The notes beneath the pieces were generated by a model. The model did no database searches, had not been told where the DNA came from, and saw only the letters and a list, made by a program, of their open reading frames with translations. Shown here one piece after another: positions 1 through 14,000 of a stretch of 64,000 bases of DNA. The translations under genes and the position numbers were made by a program. This stretch comes from Watersipora subatra. Its lineage: Eukaryota > Bryozoa > Gymnolaemata > Cheilostomatida > Watersiporidae. Every line of letters starts with the position of its first letter. The stretch's first letter is position 1. The DNA is taken from contig NC_088711.1 in assembly GCF_963576615.1 (NCBI RefSeq), forward strand, positions 58,260,248 to 58,324,247, written 5' to 3'.

Positions 1-570
1 CATTGAGAACTTTCAGAACACCTTCCTTTTTTATTTCAAAAACAGAATCATCTACATCATATTTCTCAAAGTCAGTTGGCAAAGGTTAATCGTCGTCAAC
101 AACAAACACTGACTGAAAAAAGCAGTTGAGCATATTAGCTTTTTCTGTTGATGACTTTGATGTAGATCCATTTAGAGTTAGGTTGGGTATAACATCACAA
201 CCGTTGCTCTTTGCTTTTTTAAAAGGTGTCTGTAAAATGCCTTGCTATCTCCTGACAGTAATGGTTTATAAAGGGTTTTAGATAGATATGTCTTTTTAGC
301 TTGTAACACGAGCCTTTCGTTATATTTCCATTTGTTTTTGTACCTTGTAACATTATAGTTGGTTTCATGAGTTTTCATTAAATGATAAAAAAGTTTCTGT
401 TTTTTTATAGGATTTGACAAGCGTTTTGTAAACCATGGTGGTTGTTGTGTAGTTTTTCTTGTTCTAACTGGCACACATGTTTGTTTTAATGCCTGCATAC
501 CCGCACAAAATATATTGTAAATCTTATTGGTGGACTCACCAGCTTTAATACAACTAAGTATATTTGTCTC
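1..570 (-). pseudogene. Non-LTR retrotransposon ORF2 fragment (between endonuclease and reverse transcriptase)
   Basis: Read on the minus strand, about 498 down to 178 is open and encodes a basic stretch with the pattern PPWFTKRL, then KKQKLFYHLMK, RYKNKWKYNERLVLQAKKTY and KAFYRHL. This is the usual look of the linker between the endonuclease and reverse-transcriptase domains of LINE ORF2 proteins. Related coding continues upstream to about 570 and, after a frameshift near 190, downstream to the window edge (TEKANMLNCFFQSVF), with a further stop. It is therefore a broken copy running off the left edge. The LINE clade cannot be named because the RT core lies outside the window. The similarity is from memory, not from a search. 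Confidence 0.6.
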
Positions 571-1853
571 ACACTCCGGTTATAGAAAAATAAAATGCAA
601 GCCAAAATGTATATTTATGTGAAGAAGGATGACACCAAACGCTAGTCTAGTCACATTACGATCTCAACGCAAAATTTTCCCTGGGAATATGAGTTTTAAA
701 TGCTTTAGTCCACCAAAACAGATCAACAGTAAAAACCTGTAAACTCCTCACGAAAACAGAACTGCTTCATGGTTAAATGCTACATCGCAGCCGTCAAATT
801 TAATTTTGGGCGCCAATTTAAATCGGACATTAGAATTCCATTAAAACATCAATACAATTAGCCAATCTCAAAATAAAACTTCCTTTTGGAAAACCCAAAA
901 GAAAATAACACGATTTTCATAGACAAAGCAGAATATATTATACCATTATATTCACAGAAACCTATTAAACGGATTCGTGCGCGTAGCCTATTATTCCAGG
1001 GAAGAACTCAATTTGCATGTCATACAAAACCAAATTGATGTTCTCACAGAGATATCCTGCTCTGGCGAGACTCACATAGGCGCGCCGCAAAGGCTTACTA
1101 CTTTAAAAAAATTATTAAGAGATACGACATTTGCGCAACTTATATTTACAATGTGTAAGTTCGAATCTTTATAAGTTAGCAATAATGTACAAAAAATTTT
1201 TTAGTTTACTAAAAATTTTTGTTTTAATTTTAGTTGCAAATTTAGATTCAAAATGCATAAAAATTTATCAAAATGTTTTTATTTGTATTTTAATTAAAAG
1301 TACAAGATTTCTGCTACCAGTGTTCATTTTTAATACTTCCGTTGTCCAGGCTTACTATCTTAGAATTGGGATTCCGTAGTTGACGATGTATATGATACAA
1401 GACGTGATCTGCAGGTAACCTCGTGTTTCTGCTTGAGTTTGTGTAAACTTATTCAACGATCTCTGGCTTCGTATAGTCTGTTTTTATGTTATTTTTCTAT
1501 ACTTGTAGTGGAATATTCCATATGACTAGGTCAGTCTGTAGAACAGAAACAGCGCTCATTAAACATTAGTTCATTCAGCATGTTTTGGAACAAATTGATG
1601 ACATACCATAAAGCATTTACGGTAGCCATCTTTGGCTGATTATACTTCAATTGTATGTCTTAAGTTTTGTCGCTTATGGCCCTCTATTGCGACAACAGCG
1701 TATTGTTATTTTGAAATTGGATATACAAAATTAGTTTATGGCTAGCTTAACAATCGTTGCAAGGTTTTGTTTGTTAACTTGACACCACTTGGAGAAATTA
1801 CAATTTAAAGTTGGAACTTTTCACTCACTAATTTAGTCATTTGTTAATCAATT
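571..1853. other. No gene recognised upstream of ALG12
   Basis: AT-rich sequence with only short chance ORFs (for example 977-1174 and 1131-1379). The promoter and any 5' UTR of the ALG12 gene should lie at the right end, but I see no clear core promoter motif. An in-frame TAA lies nine bases before the ATG at 1854. Confidence 0.4.
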
Positions 1854-2069
1854 ATGCAGCTTGGTTCAGCTTTTCAGAACGTACAGTTTGTTCTGTTGTT
1901 CGCAGCTTCTAGTGTTACTATGCTTCCCGGGGCGGTGTTGGCCAGCTGGCTGCTGTGTGTCAGCACATCAACACTCTATCTCTATTTCTGTCCCTTCACC
2001 AAGGTTGAGGAGAGCTTCAATCTGCAGGCAGTGCATGACCATATATACTATGGATATAATCTTTCCCAG
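1854..2069 (+). CDS. ALG12: ALG12 exon 1
   Basis: Codes residues 1-72 and ends in phase 0 at LSQ, with donor gtgtgt at 2070. It holds a first hydrophobic segment and the luminal motif [17 protein letters not shown], whose acidic residues are conserved in GT22 enzymes. ATG at 1854 is the first in frame. ATG at 1920 ([10 protein letters not shown]) matches the length of the human N terminus better. The following intron (2070-5232) holds a hAT fragment and a Tigger-like MITE. Confidence 0.9.
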
Positions 2070-5000
2070 GTGTGTCTAAGAGACTATGGTTGAATGTCAG
2101 CTTACCACGTTATCTTATAACTATTTTCTGGATCCAATAGTTTGTAGATTTTTGTTAGCTCTCATATCTAAATACATGTACTTTAAAAACAATTTTATTA
2201 TGCTCGGCTGATCTGTTTATATATTTTTAAAGTATTTTCGATCTCGCAGTAAGTCGTAATCCTACAGTATGTATTGAACTGTTCAAGGATCTATTAGAAT
2301 AGAATTATAATTGCATTATAAATTTTAGAATACGTCTGATGGGCAGAAATTTTAGACATAAAACCCGTATCAACAAACCCGATACCCGTAAAACTCGAAC
2401 GGAAGGGGATGAGTCTAAACTCGTTGGCCAAGAAGTACTCGTGCCCAGCACTAATATATAGATATACTGTGCAACCTCTATTTGAACACCATGGCGCTCT
2501 ATTTTTCAACCTTTCCCTCATAGTGGTGGTCAAATAGAGGTGGTGATCAATTAGAGGTTTAATGGTATACAGTATGCGCTCCTACAACATAAATAATCCG
2601 TTTCAGGAACATTTACGTTAAAAAGATTGTACGTTATAAGAACAGTAAAATACATGTAAATTGCCTAATCTGTTCCAAGATCTTTCCAAACTCACCTCTT
2701 TGGGCATACAAAAAGAAAAACTTGACTTTTTTAATTTGTGGGCTGTACTGTAGCTGCAGCATTATTGGTTTTCACATACAGCTTTTCTCCTTTTTAGGAT
2801 CAATCTCACTGGTTTTTATAGACCCTGATTGTGGTAATTCTACAATAAGTTGATGGGGAGCGCATATCTTCGACATGTATTCATTTACAACGATTTGCTT
2901 ATTTATCTAAATAGCAATGTGTACTCTTGAAAGTAAAACTAATGACAAATATTTTACATGTCTACAAAAAAGCAAAACAACAAAGTATTTTACAAAAAAG
3001 CGGTACTACCTGTTCATCATCAACCTGTATCCAGAGGTCAAGGTTAGGATAAATGAGAACTTTTGATGATATTCTAATTTGTGGCATTCAGATTGGCAGG
3101 CCTACACTGTAACACCTGCACTAATCGAGCGCCTTTGTGTTTATGAACAGTACGCAGCTATCTTATTCTATGTTTTGTCGACACATCTGACGATCTATCA
3201 CGACGGACTAGATTGTTGCGAAAGTTGTGTACGTATATAATATGTGGGTATAACGCTATACGCACGCCGTTTTTTTTCGCAATTGTGGCGAGATAGACTA
3301 ACGTTCAAATCAAATTTGAGAACTTGTCTGATTTGGCACATTACATTATATGGAGTTTTTACGTAATAGGAAGCAAAAACTTCACATAATTTTTTTACGT
3401 TTTCTTGAATTTATGTATAGGAGGTATATGTTATAGGAGCATCTACTATATACAGTGAAACTCAGATAACTCGCCCTCGGATATCTCGAACACATGGTTA
3501 CCTCGAATGGATTTGTTTGGTCCGTTCCCATGCAATGATAAATTGCTTTAAATAACTCAACCTTAACTTTGTTAACTCGAACAGTTTTTTTGCCCAACGG
3601 CTACCGAGACGGTTGTTATCGCTTTAGAATATCACTTTATTCCAAGCCATAGAGATAAACAACAACTTTTAGTAGTTCTTAGGCGTCATTATTACCACTA
3701 TCGGCAAAATATTTCCGTTAACGACTTTTCTAAAGGTTTGCAAAAATCAAATTTTACCAAACTTCCGCTTGGGGATAGCCCTTCGCAAGCAAGGAGAAGC
3801 GAGGTAACCTTCAGATAAACTTTAAGAAAATCGGCAAAGCTGGTTTTTGTTAAAACGCTCAAAAGGAAAATGTTTTTTTTTTCTGCGAGTTTCAACCGCG
3901 ATCAGGTTTTGCCCATTTTAATCTAAAAACGTCCTGGCAGTCACATCACCTAAAGCAAACAAACGAATCTCATGTAATAAAAGGAAAATATTTATACTTT
4001 CTGATCAAAATTGTTAAAACATTACATGAGAGGTCCCTTAACTTGCAACAAGCAATCAATGCTTTTGATTTATATATAGTTTGTATATGTACTGATAAAT
4101 ACAATAATACATGCACTTGTGACAGTGTTTTCATAACTTGAACGCTCTGATAACTCGAACACTTTCTCTCGGTCCCGTGAAGGTCGAGTTAGCCGAGTTT
4201 CACTGTATATATACATACATACACCCACACGGCTACATTCTCTTTCGCATGTTTTAAGGTTAACTGCCAATATTACCCATTCATATTGATTATTTGTTAC
4301 TGAGTTTTTATACATAATTTAAATACATACAAGCCTTTAAGTTTTTAGGCTGAAGAACAAATTAAGGGAATTGCAATGCAATATATTGTTGTGAAGAAAT
4401 GCTTCAACATTTGACGCAGTTCTGGAAGCAAATGTGCTTCATATGTGGAAGATTGACTGTATGTTTAATTCGGCTGTTGTCAGTCATCCCTAGTCATGGA
4501 GTAATTGTCATCATAAACATGGAGTAGCACCCCTTCAAATACTGTTATGCTTCTCCTCTAAATAGACTGCTAAAAAGTATAATTTTTGATTTGCAGATTT
4601 ATTGAGTTTCTACTAGAAATATAAACATTCAACTCATATACACGTATTTAACTTAAAATAAGCAAATGAAAATGTATGTGGTGTTATCATATCTGTACAT
4701 ATTGTTATCTTATCCATTAGAAAATGAAATGTAAAGAATTTAGCCAAAATTAATTTCCACACCACTCAAAGTTGGCAGTTTTTAATATATTTGGTAATGT
4801 TCGAGAGAATATTAATTAATAAGAGTTTTTAATGCTCTTCGCCTGTCAAAAAGAAAATGTCAAGAATTTCGCCGATATAATCATTCAAAAACATATTTTA
4901 TAGCTGTTTGGTTTACATTTTTGAGATCAGCACAAAATGGGAATTAATCTAATCCTCATTTATGGCTATTGACTAAATTCCCAGTGAGTAACAAGGTCTT

Positions 5001-8000
5001 AAATGGGAATTTTAGTTTCCCAACTAGGGGTTTTTTAGGGGTCCAGTTTTTTTCGCACACCGCGGTAGTTTTTGTTGAACCAAGCCTCATACAGTACTTT
5101 TTTGTAATGCTACAATGATCTGGTAGTAATTCGCACAGAGTTGCTGTGAAGACACATCGCCGAACCTATGCTGCTACCAAAGCTGTCTTTAGACTGAGTC
5201 ATTAACCTGGCTTGGCTGTCTTTTATTTGTAGTTTGACCATATAGAGTTTCCCGGGCCTTTGCCAAGGACCTTTATTGGAAGCTTAATTGTGGGCTATAC
5301 CAGTATGCCTATTTCTCTTCTCTTTGCCCACATCCCCAAGCTCTATACACAGTATGCTGGTAAGTTGGTTTAATTTTTAAAAAGGATTACTAACCGCCTT
5401 CCTTATGAATGGCCGCTGTCAGCCGTGTGAGCGCTGCTATTGCTGCTGTTAGCAGTGATTGACTTGCTCTGTATGTGGTTGATCGGGAAAGAATTGTAAT
5501 TATATCCTCAGGCGTGGTAACTCACAGGTGTCACGTTGTACTTGTCAAGTTTAGATTAAAAGTAACCCACGTATCTCTTGTTTATTAGTCATCAATATTG
5601 TGTAGTTTGATTACGCCTGTACTTGCCTTAGAAGTGAACTCTCACCTGCTGCTTATTGTAAGCTGAAGAACTCAGTCAGTTGATATTGATATTCCTGCAT
5701 TAGGACAAACTATAAAGGTGTTTTGGATGATTATTTTACCATGGCCGCAGAAATATATATATATGCTATGCAGGAGGAGTGTCTTACAGTTTTATTCGTA
5801 TAATTGACTTGTATAGCTGCACACTAGCATATCTCCTTGTGCTGTATTTTTAGTGATGACTTGTATAGCTGTACACTAGTGTATCTCTTTGGGCTGTATT
5901 CTTAGTGATGACTTGTATAGCTGCACACTAGCATATCTCCTTGTGTTGTATTCTTAGTGATGACTTGTATAGCTGTACACTAGCATATCTCCTTGTGCTG
6001 TATTCTTAGTGATGACTTGTATAGCTGTACACTAGTGTATCTTTTTGGGCTGTATTCTTAGTGATGACTTGTATAGCTGCACACTAGCATATCTCCTTGT
6101 GTTATATTCTTAGTGATGACTTGTATAGCTGTACACTAGCATAATTCCTTGTGCTGTATTCTTAGTGATGACTTGTATAGCTGCACCCTAGCATATCTCC
6201 TTGTGTTGTATTCTTAGTGATGACTTGTATAGCTGTACACTAGCATATCTCCTTGTGTTGTATTCTTAGTGATGTCTTGTGTATCTGTACACTAGCATAT
6301 CTTTTAAGCTGCATAGTGTTGTTGTCTCTGTATTTGTTATAATATTTGGCATTTGTAAATGTTTCCTGCATCCAAAAAATGGTAAATGTTTGATGATTTT
6401 CCCACAGTCATAACTTAACCCTTTGGCAGGGGAAACAACCAAAATGTCGTTTACCGGTTGCGTGGGGAAACGACATTTATGTCGATTTCGGTAGACGTTT
6501 ATAAAGCTGTCGCCTAGTAACGTTAAACAAAGGATATGAACACTAGTAAGTTTCAAATATCATCGACAAGATATCGGTCGATGATTTACAATATGAAACG
6601 ATTATCTGAGAAGCGTTGCTTTGTGCTAAAAGCTAAACAAATCTCGCCTCCTTGGAAAAGAATAAAAGTTGGAAAAACCAGTCAACGTAGGCTCGACTTT
6701 CAAAACGGTAAAATAAAAGATTATTTGATCCTGCGATCGTTAGTGATTTTTTGTCTGATCAGAATAAAAATAATTCAAATGATAGAAGTGATGTAAACTT
6801 TTTGGACTTTTAATATACTGTACTTGGAATATACAGAGAAAACAATCGTTATGGTGGCTCACATGGCTACGTTATAGCGTTTGACTCTACTGGAAAAAAT
6901 TGCTTCCAAGCATTTCATACAGGGACAATTGCACATGGTTGTATTTTTTTTTAGTACTAGATATGTGAATGCATGTATATATACAAAAAATTTTGTTCAT
7001 AGAAATAAATTTAAGATTTGAGCTATGTATGTTCATAAAATATCGATTTTATTGAATCTTCGAAAATAAATTACACCAGTTTCGATTGTTTTTGGGGGGC
7101 TTTAACCCGGCCAAATAGTTGAGGCTTCGTGTTGGATGTCCCACATGGTTGTACATTAAATTGTAGATCGCAAGCTTGAGTAATCTGTTCCTTGGACAGA
7201 TAATTTTCAAAACTATTTCATAACGGCCAGTAGATTTTACTAATTGCAAGCCACAGCGAATATGATGTGCAATAGTTTTTCTTATCATGGGAGGCAGCAT
7301 ATTATTGCTAGCTCATATTATAATTGAATAAGATTATATTTTAACTGGTGAAACAGATAATCAAACACTAGAGCGCAGTTTTGTCCTTTCATAAAATGTA
7401 TTAACCGTGCAGCTGTATTCTCTGATTATGTTTTCTAGTGGAACTGTGTGCCAATCATTATTTGCATGCTTTTCAAGTGTAACATCCAGAAGTTCAATAG
7501 CTACATGAGTAGGCCCCGATGAGCTGCAATAAATATATTAACTCTGTTAAATTTAGTGCGTGTTTCTAAAGCTTCTCCGTTAGACCTATAGTAATAAACC
7601 CCACTTTTTATATTGTGCGCGTTTGTAAACGCTATGCGTTTCTAAATTTTATTGGACGATTTCATCTAAACTTTATATGCATATAGGCTGTACCTTCCTA
7701 TAAAATGCTAAAAATCTTTGGGTTCACAACTTGTTTCCTAAAACCAGTCTCACAAACACTCACCTGTGGACTATATTATTGAAAATGAAAAACCCAAGCA
7801 TCGTCGGTGCTTACTATTAGTATATATTAACCAAAGAAGGTAATAAGTTTATTTCTGCTTGTTAAACATTGCTAACGTGTGATGTATTGGTATTGTTACA
7901 AGTAAGAGTTGTCCTCTCATGTTTGTATCTTCATTAAGAGTAGACAACTCTTGTTTGTACTAATACCACTACAACAACGTATGTATAATTGATATGGAAG

Positions 8001-11000
8001 TGTTGCGTCTTATCTTCCATTGTCTACATTTCCAGTTTTATATGCATCGTGTGGGTCTTGTTTTGTTTTGAATTACTTTTATTTCCTTTTGTTTCATGCA
8101 GCGCGGCTGATGCTGATGATGTTGGTTATGCTCTCTTACCTGCATTTCCTTTCTTCCGTTAAGAAGCTCTATGGCTCGGCGGTTGCTGTTTGGAGTTGCC
8201 TTCTCTTGTCTTCTCAGTTTCATTTCCTTTTTTATGCCTCACGAACACTCCCCAACACCTTTGCATTAATATTTGGTAAGTTTCAGCCTGACGAAGTACT
8301 GCCCAGCTACTAACTGAACAGTTACTAATTAAAGGATGTTTCCACGAAACACATTGAGATGAGAGTTTGTTCCCATGATTGGTACATAGCTTAGTTTAAA
8401 AACATAGAACTGGTTCTTTTCCGCTGAAGTGAATGAAACACAGGTAATTGGGTTGTTATGCTAAAGCGTAGCCACACAGGATGCTGTTACAGACCTACAA
8501 CTCACTACTATCAAGTTATAACACTAGCTACTAGCAATATATTCTGCACTTCAGCTAATGCATTTATGACATTATGGCAATCTATATATATCTCAAAGTT
8601 GTTCATATGTCTGCGTCCAGCTATAGCTATTAAAATCTTTGAATTAATATTGTCCTCGTTCTGATGGATTTGAACCCACGGTGATTGTTACCATATGTTT
8701 GAAATCCAGACGCTCTACCACTGAGCCATAGAAGATGTAATGATGCACGTAATGATGCACGTTGTTATCATATTCAATATACCGTAACCACACACTAATT
8801 ATTTTAGCAATGCGCCCACACGTTACGATGCCCCTGTTAAAAAATTTTCTTGTCAGGTCCTATTACTATATGTGGGGTAGAGGCCAATTCTTCTCATGCG
8901 GATATTTATGGGAAGAGCTTCGACATTCTTTCTTCGTTCGGGCAGACAAACATAGTAAAGCATCTCCTTTTTACATTTGCACCGATATCGAGAGGCACCA
9001 GTATCGTCGTATTCAAAGTTTTGATGGATAGCTTCTGATGGAATTGTTATTATTAATTCAACGTATTCAGAATTTTTATTTTGTTTTCTCAGTTCGTATT
9101 AATTGTATTATTACCGGATCATCTTTTATTGTAATTGTAGCAAGACCGACTTAATTTAGCTATTACTTGCTAATTATTTCACATTTATATGTTTATGTTT
9201 ATATCTTAACCCTTTTTATAATTGTTTTAGTTTTCTTATAATTTATTTGATCTGCATAAAACTTTTTCTTCATGGTATTAAGTTTCAAAGTTACAGTTGT
9301 TTGACAAATTTTTAAACCTTTACAGTTGTTTTTGTTTTCTCAATTATTTGAATAATTGAAAATAGTTATGTAGTTGAGTTGAAATAAATTGAAAATTATT
9401 TCAACTACACAACACACTTCTCTCATGATATGTAATTTGAAAGTTAGAATGGCAAATGTTGTTATATGTTAAATACAAATCAATTTTCTGTGCCAAGACC
9501 TTTTTATTACCTGGGCAATGGCGGGTAGTACAGCTAGTATATACATATAATGTATGTATTTGTTATCTTATGGTTTATATGAAATTATATAAAATCTAAC
9601 TCTCTTTTTGCTCGCAGAATTGAAACTTATTTCGGACACTCATAAACATTTTGACATACTTTACAATTAGGAGCCTTAAATTATCCTTATTTACCTTAAA
9701 GGTTGACTTGCAACAAAATTCATATTACAGTTATTTAGTATCAAAAGATTCACCATGTCTTAATCTGCTGTGCTGTAGGTGCAAAATATGTGAAAATGTG
9801 ATTACAAGCTCTTGAAAGCTCAAAAACGAACAGTTATTCAACAAAATTCAACAGTGAAAAGTTGATGATTACAAAGGTATAATAGTGTTTAGGGGATGTT
9901 CAGGTGTTTGTTCAGTTCAAAGAAACTTGCTGAAGGAAATAATGACACTTGTACGAACAAATGGTGCACTTGCAGTCGCACTAACTCTAACACGTATCTG
10001 GTATTTGTTCATTTACTCCATCAAATCATTCCCACTCGCCTTAGTCAGCGCACGATACGTATCTAGCTATTATCGTAACCCAAGTTCGTGTGACTTACTC
10101 TCTACAATAAGGGATTCTTATATTGAGATTTGAGATAGTGGAACTGCTAAAATAAACTTGATTTTATTGATGCACCAGAATTAATGTTGATTTTAGCTAT
10201 GGCAGCACAGTGTTAAGTATCTACATGTATGTTACCACTTTTAGTCACTTATAGAGATTTTGTGCGAAATTGACATAATGATAGATGTAAAGATGCCGGA
10301 AAAGATTGTAACAACTTTTTGCCTTAATAGCTCTAAATCGCTCACTCTTAGCTCTGCGATTTACTTTTGTAGCTCTGCTGCTTTCTGGCAATACTTCTAC
10401 TCTACTGACAGCTCTTACAGTTGTATTGTTTTCTTTTGTAGCCCTACTAGCAGTGAGCTGTTGGCTTCGCAGCTGGCACCGGGGATTCGTTTTCTCCGCT
10501 GGTTTCGCTATCATTGTTTTCCGTTGTGAACTGCTCCTTCTTTTTGGACTCATGTTGCTTATCTCTCTTATTTACGGTCGTTTGAATGTTTGGAGGCTAC
10601 TATTTTGGATAGTTGCTGCCGGCAGCATCAGTCTCGGTAAGGCTTAAGCCATGTTTTAATGTTTGCTAATTTTACACATGGATGATTTGCGCACTCAATT
10701 TCTAATTTGTTCACTTGGTTATAATTTGAGATGATTGTTTTTAAATGAATTGAACTCTGTTTAGTTATCTGACAGTGAGTTGATTTTGATTAATGTGTTA
10801 TTTTATTGTAACTGTTCAGTGTCAACCAGACTGTCTGGAATTTATTTTATAAATTTTTGTGTTTCCGCTGGTGAGATTTGCTCACTCACTGATAGCTTTC
10901 TTGATAAGTGTCTATATTTTACGAGACTGATTTATGGCTAAATGTTGACATCTCGGAGATAAACTTACACCAAATTTTAATTGATTTTATCAGAAAGTAT

Positions 11001-14000
11001 CGGTAGGTTTCTATCATTTGCGATTGTTTTTTGATGTTTGAGTTGGTGCGACTGCTAGAATGTTTCAAGATTAAAATCGATAAAACTTGATCACGTTTAG
11101 AGCGCTCAGGTCAAGTGAAACTTTGATTATGACGTCTATATTAGCAAAGCGACCGACAAAACGGAGACACATAACGCTGCAATTTGAACCCATTAGTTGA
11201 CGTCATAAGTATCGTAACGATAATAACTAGTGATGTCATTTCACTCGTATTTTTCTTCTGAGCTGTTTAACTGCGATCAAGTTTTGTCGATTTTAATCTT
11301 GAAACATTCTGGCAATCACCTCAAACATGAAAAACAATCACAAATGATAGAAAAATCCGATACTTTCTGATAAAATCTGTTAAAATTTTGTGTAAGTTCA
11401 TCTTTAAGCATACAAGTAATTATTTTAACTATATGAGGTCACATCGGAAGCTAAATCACACATATTTCCTCCGCAAATACCGATAGCTTGAATTTCTTAA
11501 TTTTAGTGTGGGAAAAACATAGCTTCTACTTTATATATGGCGAATTGCTTCCAGACATGCACCATGCTAAGTGACACTGTTGGTAATATGTTTAGATGCA
11601 TTTGGTATGCTTCTCCATTTGCATCAACAGTGTTAGGAGTTGTCGCCCCATAATTTAATCAATTCTATTGACATTTAGCGATAGTGTTCTCTGACTGCCA
11701 GATTTTGGTGTTTGCAGGCAGTACATTGCTCATAGACTCCTACTATTGGCAGCAGTTGGTGTGGCCTGAGGCTTGGGCCTTCTACTTCAATGCAGTGCTA
11801 AACAAAAGCTCTGAGTGGGGTGTATCCTTTTAACATAGCATGGGAGTTGTCTGCTTCTGTTGCACATCAGTGTCATGTATCAGGAATAGTGACTATTGAA
11901 GGGATTGATGCATAAATCGTTATTATAAAAAACATGTGAGTCAGTTGTTGATGCACGCAGATCTATATGTAGTTAACAAGATCACACAACTCTATTTATT
12001 CTAGTGCTGGGCATGAGTACATGTAGGCCAACGAGTTTAGACTCGTCCCCTTCTGTGAGCTTTTTGAGTATCAGGTAGATGGTAGTGCTTAGCACGAGTA
12101 CTTCTTGGCTAACGGGTTTTTCAGGTATCAGGTTTGTTGATACGAGTTTTATGTTTAAAATTTCCAAACGTCAGACATATTTTAAAATTTACAATACAAT
12201 TATAATTCTATTCAATTTATTTATTGTTTTTTACTATTTTCTAATGACCGATATTCATGCTCGCAGCCTGAGCCCTTTGAAGTTTGAACCCCAACTGTCG
12301 GTTTTCAGGCATTTCGTAGGGTGTGTCAGAATCTCTATCGGCCGAATTCCGGCATTCACATGGCTTTATTTGCAAAAGCCGTTTCTAAGTAACAGTGTAA
12401 ACCAATCATATTGATTTTTGCACAAGATATTAGACTAGACATTTCACTTCCATTTGTAACAGTTTTCAAATATCTTTACCTACTTCGTTTTAATAACAAA
12501 TTTTATTTTAATGATATCGCGAAAAAATCGACACAACTCGTTTGTTGGTAGGTCATAAATGATTGTGATTCAAATAAAGCATTTTATAGTACTAATTATA
12601 ATTTTCCAGTATATTTTGAGTCATAAAATAATGATGAACATGTGCTCAATAGATATGGTGCTATTGTAAATGTTTTTACGAGTTTCTTAAAATCGTACAA
12701 ACTTTCATAGTTTTAGTCCGAATAATGAAGTACTGTTTTTTTCTGTTTAATGACATGTGCTGTGGGTTGCCTGACTTTTTTTTTACTAGTGTTTTACCAA
12801 ATATCATTGTATCATGAGCGCGCGCGTATATGATATATATGTATATATATGTATATGAATGTATATAATAAAAGTTTTAAAACTTCAGATCGTTGAACAG
12901 ATTGCCCAGGGTTACTGACGCGCATTGACAACGAAGGCCAGGGTTCAAAAGGTTAATAGGCGGGTTATCAAACAGTGTTTAGAACACAGGGCGCAATAGA
13001 TCGAGTTTTTGTCCACTCTACTCGGCGATCCATGTACTAAAACCCGAACTCGCAAGTCAAAACCTGAACCCGCAAGATCGGAATACAGACACTCCCCAAC
13101 TTACGAACGAGTTACATTCCGAACGATTGTTCATAAGGTGCATTCGTTCATAAGTTGCTTCAGTGCTATATTTTGTATTATAATTTATGTTTAAGGCCTA
13201 TATAAGTATATTGAAGGCTTATATACGTATGTTTAAGGCTTGTATAAGTAACCTGTATTGGTTTGTACTGAAAAAAACATTTAATAAAATGGAGAGAATA
13301 CGTACAGTACTGTACTATGTATTTTATATCATGTAATGGTCTTGATGGAGATGGGCTGATCCTCGAGCCAAATGGTGAGAAGTTTCTCCATCTCTTCTAT
13401 GACTTTCCCTCTTTTTTTGCTAATGGTCGTCGATTGCATAGGCACTGCACCTTTCACGTGTTCCATTATACGATCTTTCTGTTTATAAATAGTACCGACG
13501 ATCGAACGATTCAAGTTGTATGCTCGTGCAACGCTCACCATTTTCTCACCCGCATCAAGCTTCTTTTATATTGACACTTTCGTTTCAAATGAAATGGCTT
13601 GCCTCTTTTTTGCACTACCACTCTCACTAGAAGCCTTTCGCTTTTCACCAACCATATTGAATAATGGATGCCCGAGATATTTAATGATAAAAATATAAAA
13701 CGTTTTTTGCGCACTGGAGATACGTTCACGCACTTATGCACTGCAACGAACTGGGCAGAGGAAGGTGGATGCTGGATGGTGCTTCCGAGTAGCGCTTTTT
13801 TCCGCCGCTAATACCGACAACAAGCGTCTTTATCAGCGGCGGACATACGTGCAGACATGTTCGTATGTATCGTTGTTCGTAACTCGAATGTTTGTAAGTA
13901 GGGGAGTGTCTGTACTCAAAATCTCTATTACCCAAGACTCGAGAGATTACCCGTGCCCAGCACTAATTTATATCATTGTATGGTTCACTCAATAAAGTCT

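Larger units (their letters stand above)
12002..13965. mobile_element. hAT-like non-autonomous element carrying a nested Tigger element
   Basis: Ends are TAGTGCTGGGCA on the left and GCCCAGCACTA on the right. The 8-bp flanks ATTTATTC (11994-12001) and ATTTATAT (13966-13973) agree at six of eight bases, consistent with an aged hAT target duplication. Without the nested Tigger the element is about 1.1 kb and holds no transposase. Related pieces lie at 2340-2454 and 17635-17915. It lies in ALG12 intron 5. Confidence 0.6.

Noticed and set aside
6415..6500. Possible piggyBac-like terminus (ttaaccctttggcagg)
   Set aside because: No matching inverted end or TTAA partner could be found at a sensible distance.
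8660..8730. A true tRNA gene on the minus strand
   Set aside because: A and B boxes are present, but the acceptor and anticodon stems do not pair well and the segment recurs within a longer repeat.
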